DNA from: Lachnospiraceae bacterium
Lineage (GTDB): Bacteria; Bacillota; Clostridia; Lachnospirales; Lachnospiraceae
Length of the DNA stretch: 38,585 bases
Reading direction: 5' to 3'
Assembly (NCBI GenBank): GCA_017550425.1
Contig: JAFZPG010000032.1
Coordinates: 1 to 38,585 of the forward strand
Shown: in pieces, positions 7,425 through 15,685 of the stretch
Layout: each line of letters begins with the position of its first letter
Position numbering within the stretch: the stretch's first letter is position 1
Made by a program: the position numbers and the translations under genes
Notes under the pieces: generated by a model
The model's database searches: none
Told to the model about the DNA's origin: nothing
The model's input: the letters and a program-made list of their open reading frames with translations, nothing else

Positions 7425-10208
7425 TTAATCCTCACCCAGCTTCAAAGCATTGGTGATCTTCATAGACAGTACGATCCTCGTCAAGATGATCATACAAATA
7501 ACAAATACGATACCGATCACGACGAACAAACGTACCATGTCGGAAGATTTTGTGATGAGTTCCAGCGGCAATGTCTGACGATCTGCCGAATATGCGATCT
7601 GGATCAACGGAACGTAGCACTTTGAAGCGATCCAGCCGATCAGCGCACCCAGTCCGATGGACAGGCCGCTGCTGAATATCTGCTCATTGACCAGCATGTG
7701 CAGGATGGCGCCCCGGCTCATACCCATGGCACGGAATACGCCGAACAGAAGTTCACGAGAACGGATGGACAGGATCCAGTAGATCAGGAAACCAGCGCCG
7801 CACAGCACCAGAATGACGATGAAACTCATGGTCAGGATACCATTGGTGCCCTGGAATAATGTCTGGTTGCGGATCTTACGGATCTCTTCGTAACGGTCGG
7901 AGAATTTCTCCACGTCGATATTATTCTCTTCGATGAAAGAATAGATGCCATCCGAGCTGCCATCCATCTTGAACCACAACTCATACGGACGAGTGACCCA
8001 ATTCTGCTGAGCCGTAGCCAGATTTCCGACTACCAAATACTGCGGTACGGAAATCATGGTATCGTTCGCCTGCTTCTGCATAACGCTCTCGCTATAGGTC
8101 GGCCAATAGGAGAAGAAGCCTTTGATCGTACCGGTGTACGTTTTTCCGTTCGGCGCCTTTAATGTGAGCGTATCGCCGAGCTTATAGCCATAGGCAGAGC
8201 GGAAATTCTCCGAAACGATAATGGCATTTGCATCCACAGCCAAAACGTTCAGATAGTTGTTGATGTGCGTCGGGAGTAAACCGTCCTTCATCGTAACGAT
8301 CTCACCGAACTCTTTCGAGGAAATGCCCAGATATTCGCTCTCATGACCGTCCGCTGTGATGGTTTCACGCTCAACACGTGTCATAGCCACCACTCCCTCG
8401 ATGTCATCATAACGGCCCTGGTTCGGTTCGGTATAGGTGATCGCCGTTTCCGCTTCTGAACCGATGATATCACTGTTGTTCTTCCAGCGCTCCTTCAGGA
8501 CCACGTCCGGACCGATCTGATAGATCGTGTTGTTTTCCGCATTGGACAGAACCGTACGGGCTACCGTTGCATTAAAGATACCCAATGCAACCGTCAGGAT
8601 GAGGAAACACATGATAAAGTACTGTTTGGAACTGGTACGGATGATCTGCAGCAGAGATGCATAGGTCTGGGGTGACCAGATCTTCTTTCCGATCTTGAAC
8701 AGCAACTTGACGATCAACGGCTGGATACGAAGTGCCACCAGGCCGGCGCCCAGGATGAAGATGGACGAACTGAAGTAAAGCATCGGATCCAACGAATCGC
8801 CGTTCAGGACCTTCAGGACCAGATCCTCCTTCTGATTTGTAAAACTGTACAATCCGTAAAGAGCGAATGCAAGAAGCACGAAATCCAAATAGAAACGCTG
8901 CCAGAAACTCTTCTTAACACGCGCGCGGTTCCGCTTCAGGGAAACGATGGAAACACGGCTATATGAGATAACGGGCAATACGGTCATCAGGATGGAGATC
9001 AACATTGCAATGCCGACATACATCCATACTTCGGCAGACATCTTTACATCCAGTGAACGGCGGGAAACGAACTCCAGGAAGGCGTTCGACGAACCGAGTA
9101 CCTGGCACATGTAGCGTCCCAGGAAGATACCGACCACCGCCGAGATCAGGGTAATGAAAAACGTCTGCATCAAATACAGGAAAAAGATCTGGAAGCCTCC
9201 GGCGCCGCGGCTCTTGAACATCGAGATCTCATTTTGCTCCAGGGAGAGCATCTGCGACGAGATCATGAACAGGAACGCGAACAAAAGCACCAGTACAGGC
9301 ACCTGCAGGATCATCAAAGTAACCGAAACTTTATTGACCTTCGTTACCAGGTCGGACAGAAGATCCATATACGCCGGTTTGGGAACATTGATCTTATCCG
9401 AGGCGAACTCGTCGATCAGTGCCTGCGTCTCCGAACGGAGCACATCACAGTTCTCTGGGGTGATCTTTGAGGAATCCAACATCAGATACCAGTAGTAATG
9501 CAAAACCGCCTTGTAGTTCCAAGACGAATAAAGATCATCAAACACCTCGCTCGGAATGAAGAGATTATCCTCCATGACGTTGGGTGATTTGACCCAATAA
9601 GCATCAGAAGAACGGTTATTGCGAAATACGCCGACGATCTTTACAAAGATCGTCTCACCGTCGCCGTTCTTAATATAACGGAATTCGAGTACATCACCGA
9701 CGATCAGATCATTTTTGATCAATGTTGACTCACTGACTACCGCCTCGACCGTTCGACCATCCCATCCGGGTTCATACATGCGGCCGGAAACGATGTCGAT
9801 ATGATCGGCAAATCCCGTCATATCCGACAAACACAGGGTGACGGAAGCCGGAGAAGTGGATCTGGGTTTCTCCCAAACCGCTGTCTGCTGCATCTGGTAA
9901 CGGAAGCAGATATTATACTCATACGGAATATTCAAACGCTCGGGCAATGCGTCCACACGAGCTTGGATCGTATCGACATTGCCCTGCTCAGAATAGTTCG
10001 TACGCTTCAGGTGGAATTCCATCAACGCAGGATGCTCATTATGCTCCTCGGTATATTTGGCAAACTCATCCACGAACATGCGCTTGATCGCCGCGTCCTT
10101 ATACATGGGATGGCTGGCTGCAATGGCAAAAAGCAAAACGTTTCCGATAAACAAGCTGAAGACGAGCCATTTTTTATGCAGCATTTTCTGAAATAAAAAT
10201 CTTAACAT
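7425..10208 (-). CDS. Large FtsX-family ABC permease (MacB-like)
   Basis: A 927-aa membrane protein. An N-terminal signal-anchor helix (about 13-32) is followed by a roughly 250-residue extracytoplasmic domain. A first FtsX-type three-helix block lies around 290-420, then a helix pair with a second large extracytoplasmic domain (about 540-790), and a second FtsX block at about 805-920 with the typical IRSRELLFGVFRAMGMSRG loop. The first FtsX block carries the matching EISMFKSRGAGG. This is the long two-FtsX form, so one chain may supply both halves of the transporter. It sits between three adaptor genes and two ATPase genes, 8 bp after the last adaptor. Substrate unknown; family members export peptides, lipoproteins or antibiotics, or act as mechanotransmitters on cell-wall enzymes. 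Confidence 0.88.
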   Translation of the reverse strand: MLRFLFQKMLHKKWLVFSLFIGNVLLFAIAASHPMYKDAAIKRMFVDEFAKYTEEHNEHPALMEFHLKRTNYSEQGNVDTIQARVDALPERLNIPYEYNICFRYQMQQTAVWEKPRSTSPASVTLCLSDMTGFADHIDIVSGRMYEPGWDGRTVEAVVSESTLIKNDLIVGDVLEFRYIKNGDGETIFVKIVGVFRNNRSSDAYWVKSPNVMEDNLFIPSEVFDDLYSSWNYKAVLHYYWYLMLDSSKITPENCDVLRSETQALIDEFASDKINVPKPAYMDLLSDLVTKVNKVSVTLMILQVPVLVLLFAFLFMISSQMLSLEQNEISMFKSRGAGGFQIFFLYLMQTFFITLISAVVGIFLGRYMCQVLGSSNAFLEFVSRRSLDVKMSAEVWMYVGIAMLISILMTVLPVISYSRVSIVSLKRNRARVKKSFWQRFYLDFVLLAFALYGLYSFTNQKEDLVLKVLNGDSLDPMLYFSSSIFILGAGLVALRIQPLIVKLLFKIGKKIWSPQTYASLLQIIRTSSKQYFIMCFLILTVALGIFNATVARTVLSNAENNTIYQIGPDVVLKERWKNNSDIIGSEAETAITYTEPNQGRYDDIEGVVAMTRVERETITADGHESEYLGISSKEFGEIVTMKDGLLPTHINNYLNVLAVDANAIIVSENFRSAYGYKLGDTLTLKAPNGKTYTGTIKGFFSYWPTYSESVMQKQANDTMISVPQYLVVGNLATAQQNWVTRPYELWFKMDGSSDGIYSFIEENNIDVEKFSDRYEEIRKIRNQTLFQGTNGILTMSFIVILVLCGAGFLIYWILSIRSRELLFGVFRAMGMSRGAILHMLVNEQIFSSGLSIGLGALIGWIASKCYVPLIQIAYSADRQTLPLELITKSSDMVRLFVVIGIVFVICMIILTRIVLSMKITNALKLGED

Positions 10209-10216
10209 GGCTCCTC

Positions 10217-11335
10217 CTATCGTTTGATCACTTTAAGGCCTGCCAAAGATGTGTCCAAAACAACATAATCCAGATCAGCCTCTGTGAAAATATCAATGTT
10301 TTTTCTCGTAATGCCATCATCTGTCAGCACTTCGATATAGTATGACTGCTCATGCAGTTTGACCAGATCCTTAGGGATCCGGATGATGTTCTTTAAAGAT
10401 TCCGACACAACGACCGCGTGGATCGATTCCGGCGTTTCCTTTAAGTCTTCCGGAAAATCAAACCAAATATACGCCGAATCGCTTTGAAGGTTTGAGGGCA
10501 GGACGCTGTCCACAGACAGAATCCGTCCTTCTACTTCGTGCTTGGTTCCGTTCAGCTCGTTGTAATCGCCGATCACCTTCTGCCCGACCATCAAAAAGTT
10601 GAAATCATTGCTCACCGCATAAATATTGGTGTGGGGATCACGGATCGCACCGATCTCCGTTCCGTCACCGAAATAATACATTCGGTAATAGATGGTAGCG
10701 ATACCGGCTACGGGCGCGTCGACCGTAAACACCTTTCCGTTATCTTCAAACGCAGCGATCTCTTTTGCGCGCTCATCGATATCCTCTTGCTCACTCTCTA
10801 CATACTCATTATATGCTTTGAGCTGGTCCTGATAATCCTCCAGCCCCTCGGCAAATGCTTCCGAGTCGGCCGGTAACTGAGCTACTGCCTCCAGAACTTC
10901 CGCAAGGCGCTTCTCTTCCTTCACTTTGTATGCTTCTAAGCGCTCGGTCTTACGGGTGTATTGCAGACGTTTTTCAGCCATATAGACCTCATCAAAATCG
11001 ATACGATAACGATAGAGAGGTGCTCCTGCTTCTACTCTCGTGTTGTTGGCGGCAACATTACCGAGCGGTGTCGCGTTACCATAAGGAATATCCACCTTTA
11101 CCACCGTCAGATTATTTTTTGCCGTTGCGATCGCTCCACTTCTCTTCATGTAATCCGATACCTCGAGCGTATACGTTTCATAGGAAGTCTTGGGCTTATC
11201 TTCCGGATCGATCGTGACCAGATAATTCGACAGATCGACGACCTCATCCGAATTCTTTTTATCGCATCCGGACATGCCGAATGTCATGCATAAAGCCAAC
11301 CCAAAGAGGGCGCATCTTCTCTTAATATTGTGCAT
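10217..11335 (-). CDS. HlyD/MacA-like membrane fusion lipoprotein, third adaptor
   Basis: A 372-aa lipoprotein (FGMSGC lipobox). After a short barrel-sandwich strand set there is a coiled-coil hairpin at about 125-195 rich in Lys and Glu (for example EVYMAEKRLQYTRKTERLEA), then the second lipoyl half (FTVDAPVAGIATIYYRM) and a beta-barrel region ending in a membrane-proximal domain. It overlaps the second adaptor gene by 14 bp. Its hairpin and C-terminus (TSLAGLKVIKR) differ clearly from the other two adaptors, which end in a GLEEGD/GLEQGD motif, so this is a diverged rather than recent copy. Confidence 0.85.
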   Translation of the reverse strand: MHNIKRRCALFGLALCMTFGMSGCDKKNSDEVVDLSNYLVTIDPEDKPKTSYETYTLEVSDYMKRSGAIATAKNNLTVVKVDIPYGNATPLGNVAANNTRVEAGAPLYRYRIDFDEVYMAEKRLQYTRKTERLEAYKVKEEKRLAEVLEAVAQLPADSEAFAEGLEDYQDQLKAYNEYVESEQEDIDERAKEIAAFEDNGKVFTVDAPVAGIATIYYRMYYFGDGTEIGAIRDPHTNIYAVSNDFNFLMVGQKVIGDYNELNGTKHEVEGRILSVDSVLPSNLQSDSAYIWFDFPEDLKETPESIHAVVVSESLKNIIRIPKDLVKLHEQSYYIEVLTDDGITRKNIDIFTEADLDYVVLDTSLAGLKVIKR

Positions 11336-12473
11336 AGATGATATCCCCCTCTTCCAGACCGCTCAGGATCTCTACTCTGCATTTATCACGCAATCCCGGT
11401 ATGATCTCTACCTCTTTGCGCACGCCGTCTTCATATTTGAACACATGATAGCCATGACCATCGTATCTGACCATATCCGCCGGCAGTGTCAGAACATTTT
11501 CCCTGTAATCCGTAACAAAAACGACCAGGGCGTAATCACCCATGTTGACTTCCTGCCCACTCTGAGGATTCACGTGATACTGCACCCGTTTCGATACCGT
11601 CGAACCGGGTACCGATTTTACGGATAACTGCTTTAACTGCTCATCCGTCAGATCAATATAACTCAGATCCACTTGCTGACCATTGATCACAGCATAGTGC
11701 TCGTACATTTTTTCAAATTTCGCTTCTGTGTAATACTTTGCAGAAATATACAGTTCGTCCGGATCATAGAGCACAAAAACCGTGTCATCTTTGTGGAAGC
11801 GTTCGTCGATCAGGTTCATCGGTTGGTTCAAAACGCAACCCGAGACCGGGGCGTACAAGCGATTTGTGCCTTTCATCTCGTTCAGTTCGTCGATCTTTTC
11901 GCGAAGCTCCGCTTCCTGATCCTGTTGTTGCTTCAGGCGGTTCTCTTTATCAACATTGAAGCGCTCCTGTTCGATCTCGGCGATCTCGAGTTGCATACGC
12001 TTCTGGTTTCTCGCATCACCGGACGTTTGGCGCACTTCGCGTTTCAGGCGGGCAATGTTATTCGCTATCTCGGCTTCGCGCTTATCGCGCTGTTTATTCT
12101 CCTTCTCAAAGTTCTCGAGAAGATCTGCCAGTTGCTGCTCCAGTTTAGGGATCTCTTCATCATATTCCTCTACCGAAAGTTCAGCGAGCAGGGTACCCTT
12201 TTCGACATACTGACCTTGCTCCACGTAAACCTTAGCCACGGTCCCGTCCTTGTCAAAGCATACGTTCACGCCCTGTGGCTCCACGCGAGAAGTTTCAACA
12301 CTATATACCCGGATATCCGCGCGCTCTACACGAACCGTAGAAACTTCAATGTTCTGCGGCTCCATAAGTTCGGGAATATCTTGATTTGTTTTCTGTGTCG
12401 AGCATCCGAAAGCAGATGCGGTCATCAAGGCTGACAGGGTTACGGCACATATTCTTTTCACGTTTCTTTTCAT
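11322..12473 (-). CDS. HlyD/MacA-like membrane fusion lipoprotein, second adaptor
   Basis: A 383-aa lipoprotein (SAFGC lipobox, Cys24). Domains in order: first lipoyl half with GTVAKVYVEQGQYVEKGTLL, long charged coiled coil (about 105-200), second lipoyl half RLYAPVSGCVLNQ, beta-barrel, and a C-terminal domain ending VEILSGLEEGDII, which is typical of RND/MacA adaptors. In a single-membrane cell it would link the permease to the wall-side space or to substrate, as no outer membrane exists. It starts 10 bp after the first adaptor with a GGAGG site. Confidence 0.87.
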   Translation of the reverse strand: MKRNVKRICAVTLSALMTASAFGCSTQKTNQDIPELMEPQNIEVSTVRVERADIRVYSVETSRVEPQGVNVCFDKDGTVAKVYVEQGQYVEKGTLLAELSVEEYDEEIPKLEQQLADLLENFEKENKQRDKREAEIANNIARLKREVRQTSGDARNQKRMQLEIAEIEQERFNVDKENRLKQQQDQEAELREKIDELNEMKGTNRLYAPVSGCVLNQPMNLIDERFHKDDTVFVLYDPDELYISAKYYTEAKFEKMYEHYAVINGQQVDLSYIDLTDEQLKQLSVKSVPGSTVSKRVQYHVNPQSGQEVNMGDYALVVFVTDYRENVLTLPADMVRYDGHGYHVFKYEDGVRKEVEIIPGLRDKCRVEILSGLEEGDIIYAQY

Positions 12474-12483
12474 TCTGTGCCTC

Positions 12484-13572
12484 CTATCGTCCTATTACAA
12501 TGTCGCCCTGTTCCAGACCGCTGACGATCTCGATCCTCGTATGGGCCGATGTGTCCGAAGGACCGCCTTCCAAACCGACTTCGATCTGTCGCAAGGTACG
12601 AAAACCATCATCATCCAACACATAAACATATGCGGCATCTTCCGTATAACGAACACTGGTGCGTGACAACGTCAGAACATTCTCCCTTTTGTCGAGCACG
12701 AGAAACAGGCGGGACGACGAATTCAGGGAAATGATCTGATCCCCGCTCGGCTTAAACAGGACCCGGGTCCCTTCGACCGAATACACAACGGTATCAAGTA
12801 TAACCGATGAGCTCATCTCCATTTCCACTTCCTGGCCCACCTTAAAATATTCTGCATATTCTGTATCCAGTTCAAACATACAGATCGAAGCATCGATCAC
12901 TTGCACAAACGTAGTTTCAGGTTCTACATATCTTCCGACCGTTTCAGAACGCACTGTGGAGACCGTCCCTTCGATCGTCGAATAGATCGTGCCGTCTTGG
13001 ATCTTATCCTCCATTTGCTTCTTTTTTATCTTCTGGATCGAGATCTTATCTTCCATATCCTGGATCTGAGACGCATATTGTTCCTCCACGCTTTGGAGTT
13101 GTTTTTCATACTCTGATTTTGATATCTGCTTATACTTTCTGCGGATATCGCATTCACGCACGTCCCATTCTTTCTGGCGGTTCAATGCCGCCAGTGCCTG
13201 TTCATTACTCTCCAGGGCTTTATCCAGCTCTTCGAGTTGATCTCGTGTCTCCTGGACGTAATCCATTTCTGCCAGGATCTCTCCTTCTTTCACGTGGTCG
13301 CCGACCTTAACATAGATCTCTCCGACGACACCGCGGCCCTTAAATGTAAGAGAGGCACCCCCGAGTTCCGTGAACTTAGGATACAGAAGCACCTGGTCAT
13401 AGATGGTCTCTCTCTGGACAATGTCGGGTACATACTCAAACGGTGCCTGCGTCGCGATCACGGGCGATTTTCGTTCCTCGACTTCCTTCGGAAGCAGAGC
13501 ACAGCCCGCCAACGACGAAAGGCTTAACCCACACGCCAGGAGCGCGCCCGCCTTTGCTCGTAGTTTTTTCAT
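12484..13572 (-). CDS. HlyD/MacA-like membrane fusion lipoprotein, first adaptor
   Basis: A 362-aa lipoprotein (SSLAGC lipobox). It shows the lipoyl half GVVGEIYVKVGDHVKEGEIL, a coiled-coil hairpin of about 90 residues (about 110-200) with many Lys/Glu/Gln, the second half GTIYSTIEGTVSTV, and a C-terminal domain ending IEIVSGLEQGDIVIG. It is the first of three adjacent adaptor genes and lies 43 bp after glutamate racemase. AGGAG precedes the start. Confidence 0.87.
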   Translation of the reverse strand: MKKLRAKAGALLACGLSLSSLAGCALLPKEVEERKSPVIATQAPFEYVPDIVQRETIYDQVLLYPKFTELGGASLTFKGRGVVGEIYVKVGDHVKEGEILAEMDYVQETRDQLEELDKALESNEQALAALNRQKEWDVRECDIRRKYKQISKSEYEKQLQSVEEQYASQIQDMEDKISIQKIKKKQMEDKIQDGTIYSTIEGTVSTVRSETVGRYVEPETTFVQVIDASICMFELDTEYAEYFKVGQEVEMEMSSSVILDTVVYSVEGTRVLFKPSGDQIISLNSSSRLFLVLDKRENVLTLSRTSVRYTEDAAYVYVLDDDGFRTLRQIEVGLEGGPSDTSAHTRIEIVSGLEQGDIVIGR

Positions 13573-13615
13573 AATGTTCTCCTAATCTTTTCGCCCGTCT
13601 CTACACAGGCTCGTT

Positions 13616-14467
13616 TTATTCATTCAAAAGAAGTTTCATGGATAACTCAAACAGTCCCTGCGCGGGAACGTCCGAAACATACGTCCCGTCCAGGTAAGCA
13701 ACCTTAAACTCTTCTTTCTCCTTCGTATTGATCATGCAGACATGGCCCGCCCCCACGGTCCGTAACTGTCCTATATGTTCCAGACAACGTTTGGTCTGGC
13801 GTGCCGTTCCCGCTCCTCCATCATAGATCGGCACATCCGTCGGCAGCACGCGCCCCAGCGCGCCGCGCAAAAACGGAAAATGTGTACATCCCAAAACGAC
13901 CGCGCCGATACGCCCGGTCTCAGAAAAATAGGGTGCCAGTTTTTCCTGAAGATATTCTATCAGTTCCGGACTTTCGAGATCACCTTTCTCGACAAATTCC
14001 ACCAGTTCAATGCTCGGCACGGAAATGATGTGTCCGGTGTCCGTCAACCTCTCGCTGAGGGTCTTGAATTTCTCTTCGCGTAAGGTGAACGGAGTCGCAA
14101 GGACCAAGATGTCCCGGTCCGGATGTTCTGTAATAGCAGGCTTGATGGCGGGCTCAATGCCGACGACCACCAGCTCAGGATATCGTTCACGGATCTGCGC
14201 GATCGCCGCGCTGGTCGCCGTGTTGCAAGCAACGACCAATGCCTTGATCCCGCGTTCCAGCAGGTATTCAGTTATCTGAAAGGCCCTGTCCCGGACTTCC
14301 GGGAGGCTTTTGGTCCCATAGGGCGCATGAAGAGAGTCGCCGTAATAAATGTAATGCTCGTTCGGCATCAGGTTCAGTAATTCACGTAAAACACTTAACC
14401 CCCCCAGACCGGAATCAAATACTCCGATCGGACTTTGAACAAACTCTCTACCCGTTTGCTCGCTCAT
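13616..14467 (-). CDS. murI: Glutamate racemase
   Basis: A 283-aa enzyme of the Asp/Glu racemase family that converts L-glutamate to D-glutamate for peptidoglycan. The N-terminal GVFDSGLGGLSVL, the first catalytic cysteine in ACNTATS (C81) and the second in LGCTHFPFL (C194) are all present. Length is normal. It is the first gene after the promoter at 14515-14543, and the three adaptor genes follow on the same strand with only a 43-bp gap and no visible terminator, so the ABC system may be co-transcribed with this cell-wall gene. The start is supported by AGAGG. Confidence 0.95.
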   Translation of the reverse strand: MSEQTGREFVQSPIGVFDSGLGGLSVLRELLNLMPNEHYIYYGDSLHAPYGTKSLPEVRDRAFQITEYLLERGIKALVVACNTATSAAIAQIRERYPELVVVGIEPAIKPAITEHPDRDILVLATPFTLREEKFKTLSERLTDTGHIISVPSIELVEFVEKGDLESPELIEYLQEKLAPYFSETGRIGAVVLGCTHFPFLRGALGRVLPTDVPIYDGGAGTARQTKRCLEHIGQLRTVGAGHVCMINTKEKEEFKVAYLDGTYVSDVPAQGLFELSMKLLLNE

Positions 14468-14514
14468 AATCTACCTCTGTTACCGCCGTTACCCCGGCGG
14501 ATACTCCGTTCTCT

Positions 14515-14543
14515 ATTTTATCACGTCGTTTCGTATATTGCAA
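14515..14543 (-). promoter_or_regulatory. Sigma-A promoter for murI and the ABC operon
   Basis: On the minus strand TTGCAA (14538-14543) is followed after 17 nt by TAAAAT (14515-14520). The predicted start is about 40 nt upstream of the murI ATG. Confidence 0.65.
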
Positions 14544-14629
14544 TGGATTATCATGTTAAAAGAATCATAAAAAACGCCATTTCAAACACATTTTGCAATG
14601 TATCGGGCGTTCTCGACGACTCGGTGGGG

Positions 14630-14658
14630 TTGACTTTCCCGTTTTCTTATGCTACACT
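14630..14658 (+). promoter_or_regulatory. Sigma-A promoter for the HAD phosphatase gene
   Basis: TTGACT (14630-14635) and TACACT (14653-14658) are spaced by exactly 17 nt. The predicted start near 14665 leaves a leader of about 105 nt before the ATG at 14770. Confidence 0.7.
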
Positions 14659-14686
14659 TTGCACATTGTCCGCCGGAAGATGAGGT

Positions 14687-14750
14687 TGCCTGTTCCTGAA
14701 GCGCCGCATACTTAAGGCGAGGCAGGCATTTCCCCCTGCGGTCACGCAGG
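14687..14750 (+). promoter_or_regulatory. Structured 5' leader of the HAD gene
   Basis: Two helices can be drawn. TGCCTG (14687-14692) pairs with CAGGCA (14723-14728) and encloses CGCC/GGCG (14702-14705 with 14716-14719). A second hairpin CCTGCG-GTCA-CGCAGG (14735-14750) ends just before the GAGGAG ribosome site. It does not match any riboswitch consensus that I recognise, and there is no T tract. It may affect translation. Confidence 0.35.
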
Positions 14751-14769
14751 ACGAACTGAGGAGTTTATT

Positions 14770-15561
14770 ATGGAACGAAAGATCGTTTTTCTGGATATAG
14801 ACGGGACGCTGGTCCCGGAGCGGAGCGCTTACATCCCCGAAAGTGCGTGCGCCGCTATCGCCCGCGCGCAGGCGCTGGGGCATCTGGTCTTCATCAACAC
14901 CGGGCGCGCTTGGTCGAATATGGACCGTTTCCTCTTCGATACCCCGTTCGACGGCTTCATCTGCGGCTGCGGCACCTACATCGTCTATCGCGGCGAGGTC
15001 CTGTTACATAAGGTGCTCTCCGAGGAGGCCTGCCGAAGCATTTACCGCTCCGCGCTGGACTGCGGGATGGACTTTATGGGCGAGGCCGACCATGGTCTGT
15101 ACTGTGACCTCTCGACCTATCGGACCCGCGAGGCACGCGATTTCATCGAGGACCTGAAGACACGCTACGACCTGAAGGACGACACCCCCGCATCCCAGAT
15201 GCGTTTTGACAAATTCATCACCTGGACGTCCCGCAACGGCGATCTCAAACGTTTCATCCGCGAAGTCAGCCCCTACGTCACCTACACCGACCGTGGCGGC
15301 ATCTTCAGCGAGTACGTGCCCTGCGGCTACACGAAGGCCACCGGCATCGATTTCGTCCTCGAGCGTCTCGGCCTCTCCGCCGAAAACACCTACGCGATCG
15401 GCGACGGTCCCAACGACCTGCCCATGCTGCGCCACGTCGCCCACCCCATCGTTATGGGCAATTCCTCCCCCGCTTCGATGTTCGACGAAGCCGAATACGT
15501 CACCACCGACATCCTCGACAACGGGATCGCCAACGCATTTGAAAAATTCATTTTGAAATAA
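14770..15561 (+). CDS. Cof-type HAD superfamily phosphatase
   Basis: A 263-aa cytoplasmic hydrolase. Motif I is FLDIDGTLV (nucleophile D9, acid D11), motif II lies in FINTGRA, and motif IV is GDGPNDLPML. The large C2-type cap between the motifs places it with Cof/YidA-like sugar phosphate or cofactor phosphatases. The protein is complete. It is a single-gene unit with its own promoter upstream and a strong terminator downstream. Substrate not predictable from sequence. Confidence 0.9.
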   Translation: MERKIVFLDIDGTLVPERSAYIPESACAAIARAQALGHLVFINTGRAWSNMDRFLFDTPFDGFICGCGTYIVYRGEVLLHKVLSEEACRSIYRSALDCGMDFMGEADHGLYCDLSTYRTREARDFIEDLKTRYDLKDDTPASQMRFDKFITWTSRNGDLKRFIREVSPYVTYTDRGGIFSEYVPCGYTKATGIDFVLERLGLSAENTYAIGDGPNDLPMLRHVAHPIVMGNSSPASMFDEAEYVTTDILDNGIANAFEKFILK

Positions 15562-15568
15562 AGGTACA

Positions 15569-15618
15569 CGAAACCCCCACCCAAAGCTTGCTAATTCAAG
15601 CTCCCGGGTGGGGTTTCG
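15569..15618. terminator. Bidirectional terminator between HAD and serine hydrolase genes
   Basis: A long stem pairs CGAAACCCCCACCC (15569-15582) with GGGTGGGGTTTCG (15606-15618), with an inner AAGCTTG/CAAGCT helix. T residues follow on the plus strand. It lies between two convergent genes and can serve both. Confidence 0.85.
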
Positions 15619-15685
15619 TTTCTATCTGACAAGAAAATCCCCCCGGCCGAAGCATATGCATTGTAGCGGTCGAAGCCTGAGTAGT

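Larger units (their letters stand above)
14468..14769. promoter_or_regulatory. Divergent intergenic region between murI and the HAD gene
   Basis: These 302 bases hold two divergent promoters (minus at 14515-14543, plus at 14630-14658), a 6-bp GC hairpin just upstream of the murI ribosome site (CCGCCG/CGGCGG, 14483-14500), and a structured plus-strand leader (14687-14750). Between the promoters is an AT-rich stretch with a weak imperfect dyad AACGCC...GGCGTT. No convincing small gene was seen. Confidence 0.6.

Noticed and set aside
14664-14769. Fluoride (crcB) or lysine riboswitch in the HAD leader because of GATGAGG near its 5' end
   Set aside because: The downstream conserved parts (such as the TGATG and CCTCTAC-like pairing partner, or the lysine core) are missing and the leader is too short for a lysine element.
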